DNA of 64,000 nucleotides, taken from positions 1 through 64,000 of the forward strand of contig NZ_CAKMLL010000062.1 in the NCBI RefSeq assembly GCF_927797785.1, given 5' to 3'. Numbering within the stretch: the stretch's first letter is position 1; every line of letters begins with the position of its first letter. The translations under genes were made by a program, and so were the position numbers. This document shows positions 10,125 through 17,304 of this stretch, piece after piece. The notes under the pieces were generated by a model. It was not told the origin of the DNA and ran no database searches. It saw only the letters and a list, made by a program, of their open reading frames with translations. This stretch comes from Candidatus Nitrotoga sp. BS. GTDB taxonomy: Bacteria; Pseudomonadota; Gammaproteobacteria; Burkholderiales; Gallionellaceae.

Positions 10125-10556
10125 ATGCTGCGGCGCGCAGCAATACATCCCGATCAAGCCAAAGCGACAAAAGCAATTCACGTCCCGCTTAATTCGGTTG
10201 CAATGGCTGTATTACTTCAGCAGGTTGGTAAACACACCACAAAGGTATTCACGCGTTCAAGGGAAACCCAATTGTTGGGCAAACACACTTGCATGGCGGG
10301 CGCTCTAAAGCGTGTTGATATTGGGGAATTTAGATGGCACGATCTGCGGCATACATGGGCGAGTTGGTTGGCGCAACAAGGTACGCCCCTAAATGTTCTC
10401 AAAGGACTGAGTGGATGGGAGTCGGATGTGATGGTGAATCGGTATGCTCATCTGTCTAAACCGCAACTTATGGAACTTTCCGAGTTAGTTTCAAATGTCC
10501 TTGATAGCACAATTTTGGCACAATCCAAAAACAAAAAGGCTAGCAAAATTCGCTAA
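10125..10556 (+). pseudogene. Tyrosine recombinase (phage integrase) C-terminal remnant with frameshifts
   Basis: Only the catalytic domain is left. HPDQAKATKAIHVPLN (from ~10146) and GKHTTKVFT match the phage-integrase core, followed by the catalytic box HDLRHTWASWLAQQGTP and the active-site tyrosine in MVNRYAHLS. Between VFT and ALKRVD the sensible protein (VQGKPNCWANTLAWR) is in another frame: one extra base near 10251 and a compensating shift near 10304. No N-terminal arm-binding or core-binding domain is present, and the first catalytic arginine region is missing. It ends just before the tRNA-Lys 3' end, the expected place for an island integrase. Almost certainly inactive. Confidence 0.8.
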
Positions 10557-10569
10557 CCTTATGTTTATT

Positions 10570-10645
10570 TGGTGGGTTGTGAGCGACTCGAACGCTCGAC
10601 CAACGGATTAAGAGTCCGATGCTCTACCAACTGAGCTAACAACCC
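10570..10645 (-). tRNA. tRNA-Lys (anticodon CTT)
   Basis: A 76-nt cloverleaf on the minus strand with encoded CCA. The acceptor stem GGGTTGT pairs with ACAACCC. The D arm is GCTC..GAGC, the anticodon loop is CTCTTAA (anticodon CTT), and the T arm GAGCG-TTCGAGT-CGCTC pairs perfectly. The discriminator base is A. Its 3' half is the integration target of the neighbouring degraded element, whose insertion left the tRNA complete. Confidence 0.95.
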
Positions 10646-11189
10646 ATAGAAAAATCTGAGGGGCGAATTGTAGGCAGACTGGCGAAATTGTCAAATTTTT
10701 TTCTGTTTTTAGCCCCTGTTTTTGGTGAACGTTAATGTGTCCCGTAACAAATAAATTATGCATGATTTTTCAGCAGGCGGATTCAAGTTCGAAGTGAAAC
10801 ATAGGTTGTAGCAGGCGTTCTCATTGCCTTTTAAAGTTTGATTGATACTTCTGACTGCATCGCAATCAGCCCCTTCCCCGCCCGCAAAATATAGCTGCCG
10901 CACAATCCTAATAACTACGTACCTGAACCCCTGATTTTCACAAAACGATAGCAGGTAACAGATATTTAAGGGCGCCTCTAAGTTTAAAAAAGACCAAAAA
11001 CATACGCAGGCTTTGAATTGTTGTGCCTGAATAATATGCTATGTTATAGTTTTTATCAGGTAACTTGTAACTAGGTTATGTCACTGCTGGTTGATTCTAA
11101 AAAAATATCGCTATTGGACAATCTGGGTTGATAACAGAATTATTATTTGGAATGCTGCCTAAGTTTTCTACCCATCACGACTCTAAGGT
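10646..11189. other. Intergenic region with two short repeat traces
   Basis: About 540 bp with no supported gene. It holds the second copy of the 26-bp IS30-end-like repeat (10777-10802). At about 10970-10983 there is a solo GGGCGCCTCTAA motif, identical to the outer end of the MITE-like repeats found at 12.5, 14.2 and 15.3 kb. A 64-codon minus-strand frame at 10709-10903 has no ribosome binding site and is not called. The tRNA-Lys promoter should lie in its left part. Confidence 0.5.
10777..10802. repeat. Short dispersed repeat, copy B (IS30-end-like)
   Basis: Second copy of the 26-bp motif seen at 83-108, 24 of 26 bases identical and in the same orientation. It lies 130 bp beyond the tRNA-Lys 5' end. 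No transposase or partner end is seen. Confidence 0.4.
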
Positions 11190-11597
11190 ATGAATGCCAT
11201 GGACGAAAAAAATGATAACGCCAAGTTTCGTATAGACCAATGGCTGTGGGCTGCACGTTTTTTTAAAACGCGATCATTATCTGTGGATGCTTTAGCGTGC
11301 GGCAAGGTATTATGCAATGGCGTGCGTGTTAAGCCTGCAAAATCGGTTGTAGTAGGCGATGTGCTTTCTATCCGCCTTGGGCCATACCAATTCGTAGTAG
11401 AGGTGTTAGCTCTGTCCAGTAAACGAGGGCCCGCTCCCCAAGCGCAGATGCTTTACAGTGAGACGGAAGAAAGTCTCCTGATGAGGAAAACTCTATCTGA
11501 TGAGTTAAAAGCACAACCGACACCCACTTTTCTCAAAGGAAGGCCAACTAAACGCGATCGAAGAGAAATTGAGAAGCTAAAGGATAGTGTTTGGTAA
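11190..11597 (+). CDS. hslR: S4-domain RNA-binding protein, Hsp15 family
   Basis: A 135-residue basic protein. The S4 RNA-binding fold covers residues ~12-70 (RIDQWLWAARFFKTRSL, then VLCNGVRVKPAKSVVVGD). A charged C-terminal tail follows with GRPTKRDRREIEKL, typical of Hsp15/HslR. In E. coli Hsp15 binds 50S subunits that carry stalled nascent tRNA and helps recycle them. Two in-frame ATGs lie at 11190 and 11199; TCTAAGG just upstream favours one of them without deciding which. It is transcribed alone. Confidence 0.87.
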   Translation: MNAMDEKNDNAKFRIDQWLWAARFFKTRSLSVDALACGKVLCNGVRVKPAKSVVVGDVLSIRLGPYQFVVEVLALSSKRGPAPQAQMLYSETEESLLMRKTLSDELKAQPTPTFLKGRPTKRDRREIEKLKDSVW

Positions 11598-11950
11598 TAA
11601 TAACCTTGCACGCTTACTCTAGAGATACTGCCTGCTAATGGTGTTATTTTTGTTCTAAATTCGGTATGAATACTTGTTTTCTACATTTTCAGTGTCTGAT
11701 ATTCAGCTAAATGCCGGAGCATGCATAATGTACAGCATGTTGTGGCAGTACCGTTCCGCTGCATAAAGAAATTACCGCTTAAAAAAATTCGATGCTTTCT
11801 GAAATCTTGTTGGAGGGCTACTGTAATTTCCAGTTAGTCTTTGAAGTGTGTGCGTTAGCGAACAGACCGAAATTAAAAATTGTAAGAAACTTCCACTGAG
11901 TTCTATTACCGCCAATTTCACTCTAATCAAAATTAAAGGAGATAGTAATT
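11598..11950. other. Intergenic region upstream of the DUF883 gene
   Basis: About 350 bp without a coding frame of note. AAAGGAGA at about 11936-11943 is a strong ribosome binding site for the next gene. The remainder presumably carries its promoter. No repeat or hairpin stands out. Confidence 0.5.
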
Positions 11951-12361
11951 ATGCAAAATACAACTTCAACTAAAGTAGAAGACACAGTGGCCAACGCAGA
12001 AAAATTGGCTCATCGGACGGGAACCGCAGTTGGGAATGTTGTGGATGCTACAACATCCGCCGGAAAGCAGGTTGGAGCAGTCGCAAGTAGCGAAATGTCC
12101 AACCTGCGGGACGAATTAGATGATTTAATTTCTCGCATGCCTAGCTTATCTGATGTTGATTTAGAGGAGGCCAAGGATAAATTGATGGAGAAAATGGCAT
12201 CTGCAAAAGTAGTTGCAAAAATCGTGGCCGCCGATGCGCGCAAACATTTCAATGATGGAGTCGATTGCTCCAGAGGATATGTTAAAGAACACCCTTTACA
12301 AGCAGTGGGATATGCAGCTGCAATTGGTTTTTTACTTGGTCTATTAGTTTCACGGCGCTAA
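11951..12361 (+). CDS. DUF883 family membrane-anchored protein (ElaB/YqjD-like)
   Basis: A 136-residue protein. The N-terminal two thirds is polar, Ala/Asp/Glu-rich and likely amphipathic or coiled. The C-terminus is one transmembrane helix starting with the family signature HPLQAVGYAAAIGFLLGLL and ending in SRR. YqjD and ElaB of E. coli are tail-anchored inner-membrane proteins that associate with ribosomes in stationary phase and are stress induced. A strong Shine-Dalgarno (AAAGGAGA) precedes the ATG by about 7 bp. Homology-based role only. Confidence 0.85.
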   Translation: MQNTTSTKVEDTVANAEKLAHRTGTAVGNVVDATTSAGKQVGAVASSEMSNLRDELDDLISRMPSLSDVDLEEAKDKLMEKMASAKVVAKIVAADARKHFNDGVDCSRGYVKEHPLQAVGYAAAIGFLLGLLVSRR

Positions 12362-12465
12362 ATTGATTCGCTGCAGTGAACTTGAACTCCTAAGTTGAGA
12401 TAAATGTCATGTTCATACAAGTCAATAAAGTAAAACAGCTGAGCTTGAAGGTTTACTGAATCCAT

Positions 12466-12646
12466 AGGGCACCTCTAAAATTCCAATTTTGCGAGCAGCC
12501 GCTTTGCGGCTAGCCTGCTTACCTACTTCGTCACAGCTCGGCGTTACTCTAAAAAATTATCGCTTACATATCAAATATATGCTGCACTAAAATTTTATAC
12601 TCGTGCCTTGTCTTGCTTAAAAAATTGAATTTATTAGAGGCGCCCC
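12466..12646. repeat. MITE-like repeat, copy 1 (complete)
   Basis: A 181-bp element with imperfect terminal inverted repeats: GGGCACCTCTAAAATTC at the left and, on the opposite strand from the right end, GGGCGCCTCTAATAAATTC. Inside is a strong hairpin AGCCGC-TTT-GCGGCT (12497-12511) and a conserved block CTTGTCTTGCTTA near the right end. The flanks both contain CCAT, a possible target duplication. There is no coding capacity. It lies 105 bp past the DUF883 gene, before lysC. Confidence 0.75.
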
Positions 12647-12858
12647 ATTGTTATTCTTTGTGGAAAATTCAACTGTAGAAAGTATTATCAGTGAGTCGCT
12701 TGTCAATTGTAAAAAATCATTTCAGTTTTTCTAAATAAAACAGATAGCATGACGCATGCGCTTAACGGCATATTGTTGTGCCAGAAGCATTTGGAACTTG
12801 GGTTGCATTCTGGTTTTAGGTTAGAATTCACTCGGTTTTTTTCTGGGTATAGGAATTC

Positions 12859-14091
12859 GTGGCATTAATTGTTCAGAAATATGGTGGCACTTCGGTAGGC
12901 AGTCCGGAACGCATGAAGAACGTGGTGCGTCGCGTTGCGAAATTTAAAGCACTTGGACATCAAATAGTCGTCGTGGTCTCCGCCATGAGCGGTGAAACCA
13001 ATCGATTGATCGGGCTGGCGAAAGAAATGCAAGCACAGCCTGATCCGCGTGAGCTTGATATGGTAATTTCTACCGGCGAACAAGTGACCATTGGGTTAGT
13101 GTCGATGGGGTTGATGCAGGAGGGATTGAAGGCTAAAAGCTACACGGGTGCGCAAGTCAAGATTATCACCGACAGCGCTTTCACCAAGGCACGTATTCTT
13201 AGTATAGATGAGCAAAACATTCGCGCCGATTTGGCTAACGGATATGTGGTTGTAGTGGCAGGGTTTCAAGGCATAGACAGCAAGGGAAATATTACCACCT
13301 TGGGACGAGGTGGTTCTGATACTACTGGAGTGGCTATTGCTGCAGCGCTTCACGCAGACGAATGCCAGATTTATACCGATGTTGATGGCGTATACACTAC
13401 CGATCCTCGCCTAGTGCCGGAAGCACGCCGCCTCAAGACCATTACCTTCGAGGAGATGCTAGAGATGGCTAGCCTCGGCTCCAAGGTATTGCAAATCCGC
13501 GCCGTTGAATTTGCCGGGAAATATAGGGTTAAGCTGCGCGTGCTATCAAGCTTCGATGAAGAAGGCGATGGTACGCTGATCACTTTTGAGGAAAACGATA
13601 AGATGGAACAGGCGATAATTTCAGGTATAGCCTTCAACCGTGACGAAGCCAAGATCACCGTACGCGGCGTACCGGACAAACCGGGCATTGCTTACCAGAT
13701 ACTGGGGTCCATAAGTGAAGCCAATATTGACGTGGACATGATAATTCAGAACGTCGGCGTGGATGGTACTACTGATTTTTCCTTTACCGTGCATCGCAAT
13801 GAATTCGATAAAGCGATGGATATTCTAAAAAACCAAGTGCAAAGTCACATAGGTGCACGAGATGTAGTGGGCGACAATAAGACTGCCAAAGTATCGGTAG
13901 TTGGCGTCGGAATGCGTTCGCACGTCGGTATCGCCAGCAAAATGTTTCGCACCTTAGCGGAAGAGGGAATTAATATTCAGATGATTTCCACTTCGGAAAT
14001 TAAAATCTCCGTTGTTATTCATGAAAAATACCTGGAGTTGGCTGTGCGCGTGCTTCACAAGGCATTCGATTTGGATCAAGAACCAGCATAG
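12859..14091 (+). CDS. lysC: Aspartate kinase
   Basis: A 410-residue monofunctional aspartokinase. It phosphorylates aspartate at the head of the lysine, threonine, methionine and diaminopimelate pathways. The kinase domain starts with VQKYGGTSVGS (residues ~5-15), with VVSAMSGETNRL and TLGRGGSDTTGVA further on. Two C-terminal ACT domains (from ~265 and ~345, e.g. VRGVPDKPGIAYQILG) give feedback control. The start is GTG with AGGA four bases upstream. Length matches betaproteobacterial LysC (about 405-415). Repeat copies 1 and 2 of the MITE-like family lie on either side. Confidence 0.96.
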   Translation: MALIVQKYGGTSVGSPERMKNVVRRVAKFKALGHQIVVVVSAMSGETNRLIGLAKEMQAQPDPRELDMVISTGEQVTIGLVSMGLMQEGLKAKSYTGAQVKIITDSAFTKARILSIDEQNIRADLANGYVVVVAGFQGIDSKGNITTLGRGGSDTTGVAIAAALHADECQIYTDVDGVYTTDPRLVPEARRLKTITFEEMLEMASLGSKVLQIRAVEFAGKYRVKLRVLSSFDEEGDGTLITFEENDKMEQAIISGIAFNRDEAKITVRGVPDKPGIAYQILGSISEANIDVDMIIQNVGVDGTTDFSFTVHRNEFDKAMDILKNQVQSHIGARDVVGDNKTAKVSVVGVGMRSHVGIASKMFRTLAEEGINIQMISTSEIKISVVIHEKYLELAVRVLHKAFDLDQEPA

Positions 14092-14110
14092 CGGTATTTT
14101 TTAATACAGA

Positions 14111-14288
14111 GCATTTTATAAACATCCAATTTTGCGGGCAGCCGCTTTGCGGCTAGCCTGCTTACCCGCTTCGTCACAATACAACGTTATTCGGAAAAAA
14201 TGATCGCTAACATATCAACCATATGCCGCGCTCAAATTTTCACGCGTGCCTTGTCTTGCTTGGACATTTGAATTTTTAGAAGCACCCT
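14111..14288. repeat. MITE-like repeat, copy 2 (left end degraded)
   Basis: About 178 bp similar to copy 1 through its whole internal part: identical AGCCGC-TTT-GCGGCT hairpin, CATATCAACCATATGC segment, and CTTGTCTTGCTT block. The right terminus reads GAATTTTTAGAAGCACCC. The left terminus has decayed to GCATTTTATAAACATCC. It starts 20 bp after the lysC stop codon and may act as its 3' end structure. Confidence 0.72.
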
Positions 14289-14523
14289 AAAGAAATTAGT
14301 CTGAACGAGGAGTGTTTGCACTACATGACTGGTAGTGGGTAAGCACTTCGATAAGTGCGAGATGAACAAGAGGTTTTAGCTATCATTGCCGGAATGCTAG
14401 CCAGAAAGGATCGAAAAAGCACGGGTGCTTCGTGCCTAACCTCTGAGCATAGTTTTGGATGACGTCGAATACAATAGCGCGCCACCAATGGCATCCTCCT
14501 TGAGAGTATGTGTTCCAACATAA

Positions 14524-15075
14524 TCATTTGTCAGTGCTCACTGATGCTATTCGTACAACGTGGGGTATCGACATGAGGCGATCAATGTAAGCCATCGCAA
14601 TCGCTGAAGCCACGAATGTCACGTGTATCATGGTTTGCCACAACAAGGTTTTTTCGTCCAGGTTCGGGGCATTGATAAATGCCTTTAGCAGGTGAATGGA
14701 TGAGATGCCGATAATGGCGGTGGCCAATTTTATCTTAAGCAGATTTGCATTGACGTGCGATAACCAGTCCGGTTCATCTGGGTGGCCTTCTAGATTTAAG
14801 CGGGAAACGAAAGTTTCGTAACCACCCACGATCACCATAATGAGGAGATTAGAAATCATCACCACATCGATCAAGCCGAGAACGATTAACATGATGTCGG
14901 ATTCACCAAGGTGCGGAACTTTTTCAACCAGGTGTATTAGCTCTACCATGAAGTGAAATACGTAAACGCATTGAGCAATAATTAATCCAAGATACAGCGG
15001 CAATTGCAGCCAGCGGCTCCCAAACAAAATGGCCGTCATCGGTTTATAACGTTTGTACGTACTTTTTTGTTGCAT
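14524..15075 (-). CDS. YqhA/UPF0114 family membrane protein
   Basis: A 183-residue inner-membrane protein with about four hydrophobic helices (residues ~20-42, 58-80, 115-135, 148-165). It contains the family-typical FGSRWLQLPLYLGL near the N-terminus and the RLNLEGHPDEPDWLSHVN loop between helices 2 and 3, characteristic of the TIGR00645/YqhA family. Function is unknown; distant relation to voltage-gated channel folds has been suggested for the family. It is transcribed leftward and is convergent with lysC. Confidence 0.85.
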   Translation of the reverse strand: MQQKSTYKRYKPMTAILFGSRWLQLPLYLGLIIAQCVYVFHFMVELIHLVEKVPHLGESDIMLIVLGLIDVVMISNLLIMVIVGGYETFVSRLNLEGHPDEPDWLSHVNANLLKIKLATAIIGISSIHLLKAFINAPNLDEKTLLWQTMIHVTFVASAIAMAYIDRLMSIPHVVRIASVSTDK

Positions 15076-15243
15076 GATTTTCCTTGAGTGGTGTTGCTAT
15101 ATTTAGAATGTTGTGTCGCTTTTGTGTTGTCATTGGTTTCGGATACGCCCACTGTCGCATTGAAGTAACCCGGCACAGCAAAGGACAGAAAAGCAAAGCG
15201 CCATCCGCCGTATGATAACCTCATTTCGTTTATTCGCAGTTAC

Positions 15244-15400
15244 GAGCCCCCCTAAAAATTCAATTTTGCGAGCAACTGCTTTGCAGCTTGCTTGCCTGCT
15301 TACCTCGCCTCATTACAATGCGGCGTTACTAAAAAAATAATCAATTACGTATCAAGCATATGTAGCACTTAATTTTTTTACTTATGTCTTGTCTTGCTTA
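15244..15400. repeat. MITE-like repeat, copy 3 (right end missing, fused to cysB 3' end)
   Basis: About 157 bp aligning with copies 1 and 2. The left end is GCCCCCCTAAAAATTCAATTTTGCG. The central hairpin is changed to AACTGC-TTT-GCAGCT, where one C-G pair is replaced by T-A on both arms. The right block CTTGTCTTGCTTA is intact, and its last three bases form the stop codon of the adjacent leftward LysR-type gene. The right terminal repeat is absent, as if deleted or replaced at the junction. Confidence 0.7.
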
Positions 15401-16318
15401 AGTGCGCAGGGCTTTAGTCACGACTTCGCGGGTAAGGTGAGGGGCAAATAGCTCGATGAAGTGATATGTAAAGCCGCGCAGGAACTCGTTGCGACGGATG
15501 GCAATGCGCGTCGTGCTGGATTGAAATAGATTGCCAGTATCTATCGTGCGTAAAAGTGTATCTCGTTCTGGAATAAATGCCATTTGGGCGACTATGCCGA
15601 TACCTAAGCCTAATTCCACATAAGTTTTAATTACGTCTGCATCAATAGCAGTGAGTACGATGTTTGGCGTTATGTTGTGTGCATTGAAGGCGGCGTTGAT
15701 TTTACCGCGTCCACTAAATGCGAAGTCGTAAGTGATAATGGGATATTGAGCAATTTTTTTCAGCGTCAATTTTTTTTCCGCCAATAGCGGGTGCCCAATC
15801 GGCACCACGATACAGTGGTGCCATTCATAGCAAGGCAAGGTTGTCAGCTCGCCGTACATAATAAGACTTTCAGTGGCGATAGCGATGTCTGCTTCTCCAT
15901 CAAGTACCTGCTGCGCAATTTGAGTGGGGCTACCCTGATGCAGGCTGAGTTTAACTTCTGGATAACGCTTAATAAATTGTTTGACCACTGGCGGCAAGGC
16001 ATAGCGTGCCTGGGTATGAGTGGTAGCGATGGTAAGTGAGCCACTACTCTGGCTGCGGAATTCCTGTCCCACTTGTTTTAAGTTACCTACATCATGAAGC
16101 ATGCGCTGGGCAATTTCGAGCACGGCCTTGCCGGGTTCGGTGATTGCGGTGAGGCGTTTGCCATTACGCACAAATATCTCGATTCCCAATTCCTCTTCCA
16201 AAGATTTTATCTGCTTGCTCAGCCCGGGTTGCGAGGTGTAAAGCGCTTTCGCTGCATCGGAAATATTTAGTTCTTGGTGAACAATCTCATGCAGGTAGCG
16301 CAATTGTTGCAAATTCAT
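15398..16318 (-). CDS. cysB: CysB-type LysR family regulator
   Basis: A 306-residue LysR-type transcriptional regulator. The N-terminal winged helix-turn-helix (MNLQQLRYLHEIV..NISDAAKALYTSQPGLSKQIK) is followed by a periplasmic-binding-like effector domain. The N-terminus, the TTHTQARYALP segment and the DADVIKTYVELGLGIGIVA segment are typical of CysB/Cbl, which sense O- or N-acetylserine and sulfate or APS. It is divergent from the TauE permease and the sulfate reduction operon, which supports the call. It is shorter than CysB proteins of about 313-324 residues; its stop codon lies in repeat copy 3, so the natural C-terminus may have been trimmed. Confidence 0.9.
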   Translation of the reverse strand: MNLQQLRYLHEIVHQELNISDAAKALYTSQPGLSKQIKSLEEELGIEIFVRNGKRLTAITEPGKAVLEIAQRMLHDVGNLKQVGQEFRSQSSGSLTIATTHTQARYALPPVVKQFIKRYPEVKLSLHQGSPTQIAQQVLDGEADIAIATESLIMYGELTTLPCYEWHHCIVVPIGHPLLAEKKLTLKKIAQYPIITYDFAFSGRGKINAAFNAHNITPNIVLTAIDADVIKTYVELGLGIGIVAQMAFIPERDTLLRTIDTGNLFQSSTTRIAIRRNEFLRGFTYHFIELFAPHLTREVVTKALRT

Positions 16319-16331
16319 GGCGAATTTTCTT

Positions 16332-16367
16332 ATAACAATAAATTATAAAATACTAACATATTGTTAT
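16332..16367. promoter_or_regulatory. Candidate CysB operator between cysB and the TauE gene
   Basis: A perfect 9-bp inverted repeat, ATAACAATA at 16332-16340 and TATTGTTAT at 16359-16367, with an AT-rich 18-bp spacer. It lies 14 bp upstream of the cysB start in the divergent cysB/permease gap. The position and AT-rich dyad fit a LysR-type site that could autoregulate cysB and control the permease. Assignment to CysB is inferred. Confidence 0.5.
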
Positions 16368-16419
16368 TTGATAACCATATGGAGGTAGGCTACTATGCGC
16401 GCCGATTTAGGGAGTTTAG

Positions 16420-17202
16420 ATGGATTGGCTTTATACATTTTCTGGTTTTGTGGTCGGCTTTGTCGTCGGCGTAACCGGTGTTGGCGGCGGCTCCTTAATG
16501 ACACCGTTACTCGTGCTTGTGTTCGGCATTGCCCCGGCCACGGCAGTCGGCACTGACTTGCTGTATGCGTCGTTGACAAAAATGGGCGGCATTTGGGTTC
16601 ATGGGCGACGCGGCACCGTAGATTGGAAGGTGGTTAAGCAGCTGGCTATGGGCAGCTTGCCCGCCGCGTTGCTCAGTATGGCGCTGCTTCATTATTTGGC
16701 GTTAGACGAGAAGCATCTGAAGTCGCTGATTACCAGCGTATTGAGTGTTGCATTGCTGCTGACTGCTATGGCACTGCTGTTCAAGCCATATTTGACAAAG
16801 CTCGGGAAACGCCCGGATGGTGTGATGTTTGAACTGCATGCGCATCATTTAACCGGTGCGACTATATTAACTGGTGCGGTTTTAGGTGTGCTGGTAACCA
16901 TTTCATCGGTTGGTGCAGGTGCGCTGGGCGTGGTGGTGTTGTTGTTCCTGTATCCGCGCGCACCTATGGCGAAGATCGTCGGCACTGATATTGCACACGC
17001 AGTGCCGCTTACTTTGGTCGCCGGGTTGGGTCACGCCGCGCTAGGTACGGTAGATTACGGGCTACTGGGCAGTTTGTTGCTGGGTTCGTTGCCTGGAATT
17101 TATCTGGGCAGCCATATTGGTATAAAGATCCCAGACCAGGTGTTGCGCCCGATTCTGGCGACCATGTTGACTGCTATTGGTGTCAAGTTGATGCTGTACT
17201 GA
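16420..17202 (+). CDS. TauE/SafE family anion permease
   Basis: A 260-residue inner-membrane protein with about eight hydrophobic segments in two homologous halves. Each half carries a Gly-rich motif (FVVGVTGVGGGSLMTPLL near residue 11; ISSVGAGALGVVVL near residue 160) followed by a VGTDL/VGTDI motif, as is typical of TauE/SafE proteins. The family exports or imports sulfite, sulfoacetate and related anions. Its place between cysB and cysI suggests movement of sulfate or sulfite for assimilation, by inference. GGAG precedes the ATG by 5 bp. Confidence 0.87.
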   Translation: MDWLYTFSGFVVGFVVGVTGVGGGSLMTPLLVLVFGIAPATAVGTDLLYASLTKMGGIWVHGRRGTVDWKVVKQLAMGSLPAALLSMALLHYLALDEKHLKSLITSVLSVALLLTAMALLFKPYLTKLGKRPDGVMFELHAHHLTGATILTGAVLGVLVTISSVGAGALGVVVLLFLYPRAPMAKIVGTDIAHAVPLTLVAGLGHAALGTVDYGLLGSLLLGSLPGIYLGSHIGIKIPDQVLRPILATMLTAIGVKLMLY

Positions 17203-17250
17203 AAATTATTACTTGATTGATAAAATGTGTTTTTAAAATGGGCCGCAGAG

Positions 17251-17278
17251 GCAAGTTTACTTAACTTGGCTTTATAAT
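17251..17278 (+). promoter_or_regulatory. Promoter region of the cys operon
   Basis: TATAAT at 17273-17278 is a perfect -10 hexamer 27 bp before the cysI ATG. Just upstream is a dyad CAAGTT-TACTT-AACTTG (17252-17268) covering the expected -35 region, with no good -35 hexamer. A poor -35 overlapped by a dyad fits activator-dependent transcription, plausibly by CysB. AAGGAA at 17291-17296 is the ribosome binding site. Confidence 0.5.
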
Positions 17279-17304
17279 ACGCCGTTATGTAAGGAAATTG
17301 AAAA

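Larger units (their letters stand above)
7971..10614. mobile_element. Decayed integrative element at tRNA-Lys
   Basis: A 2.6-kb segment bounded by a 51-bp imperfect direct repeat, 7971-8021 and 10564-10614, with 46 of 51 identical bases. The right copy is the 3' half of an intact tRNA-Lys gene plus 6 bp downstream. Between the repeats are an AT-rich P-loop ATPase gene and a broken tyrosine integrase whose 3' end lies 13 bp from the tRNA 3' terminus, the usual place for a tRNA-targeting integrase. The layout matches a genomic island that has lost most cargo and its integrase activity. The five mismatches between repeats suggest an old insertion. Confidence 0.7.

Noticed and set aside
9959-10192. 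77-codon plus-strand frame next to the integrase relic
   Set aside because: No similarity to integrase N-termini by eye, and it runs through the relic in the wrong frame.
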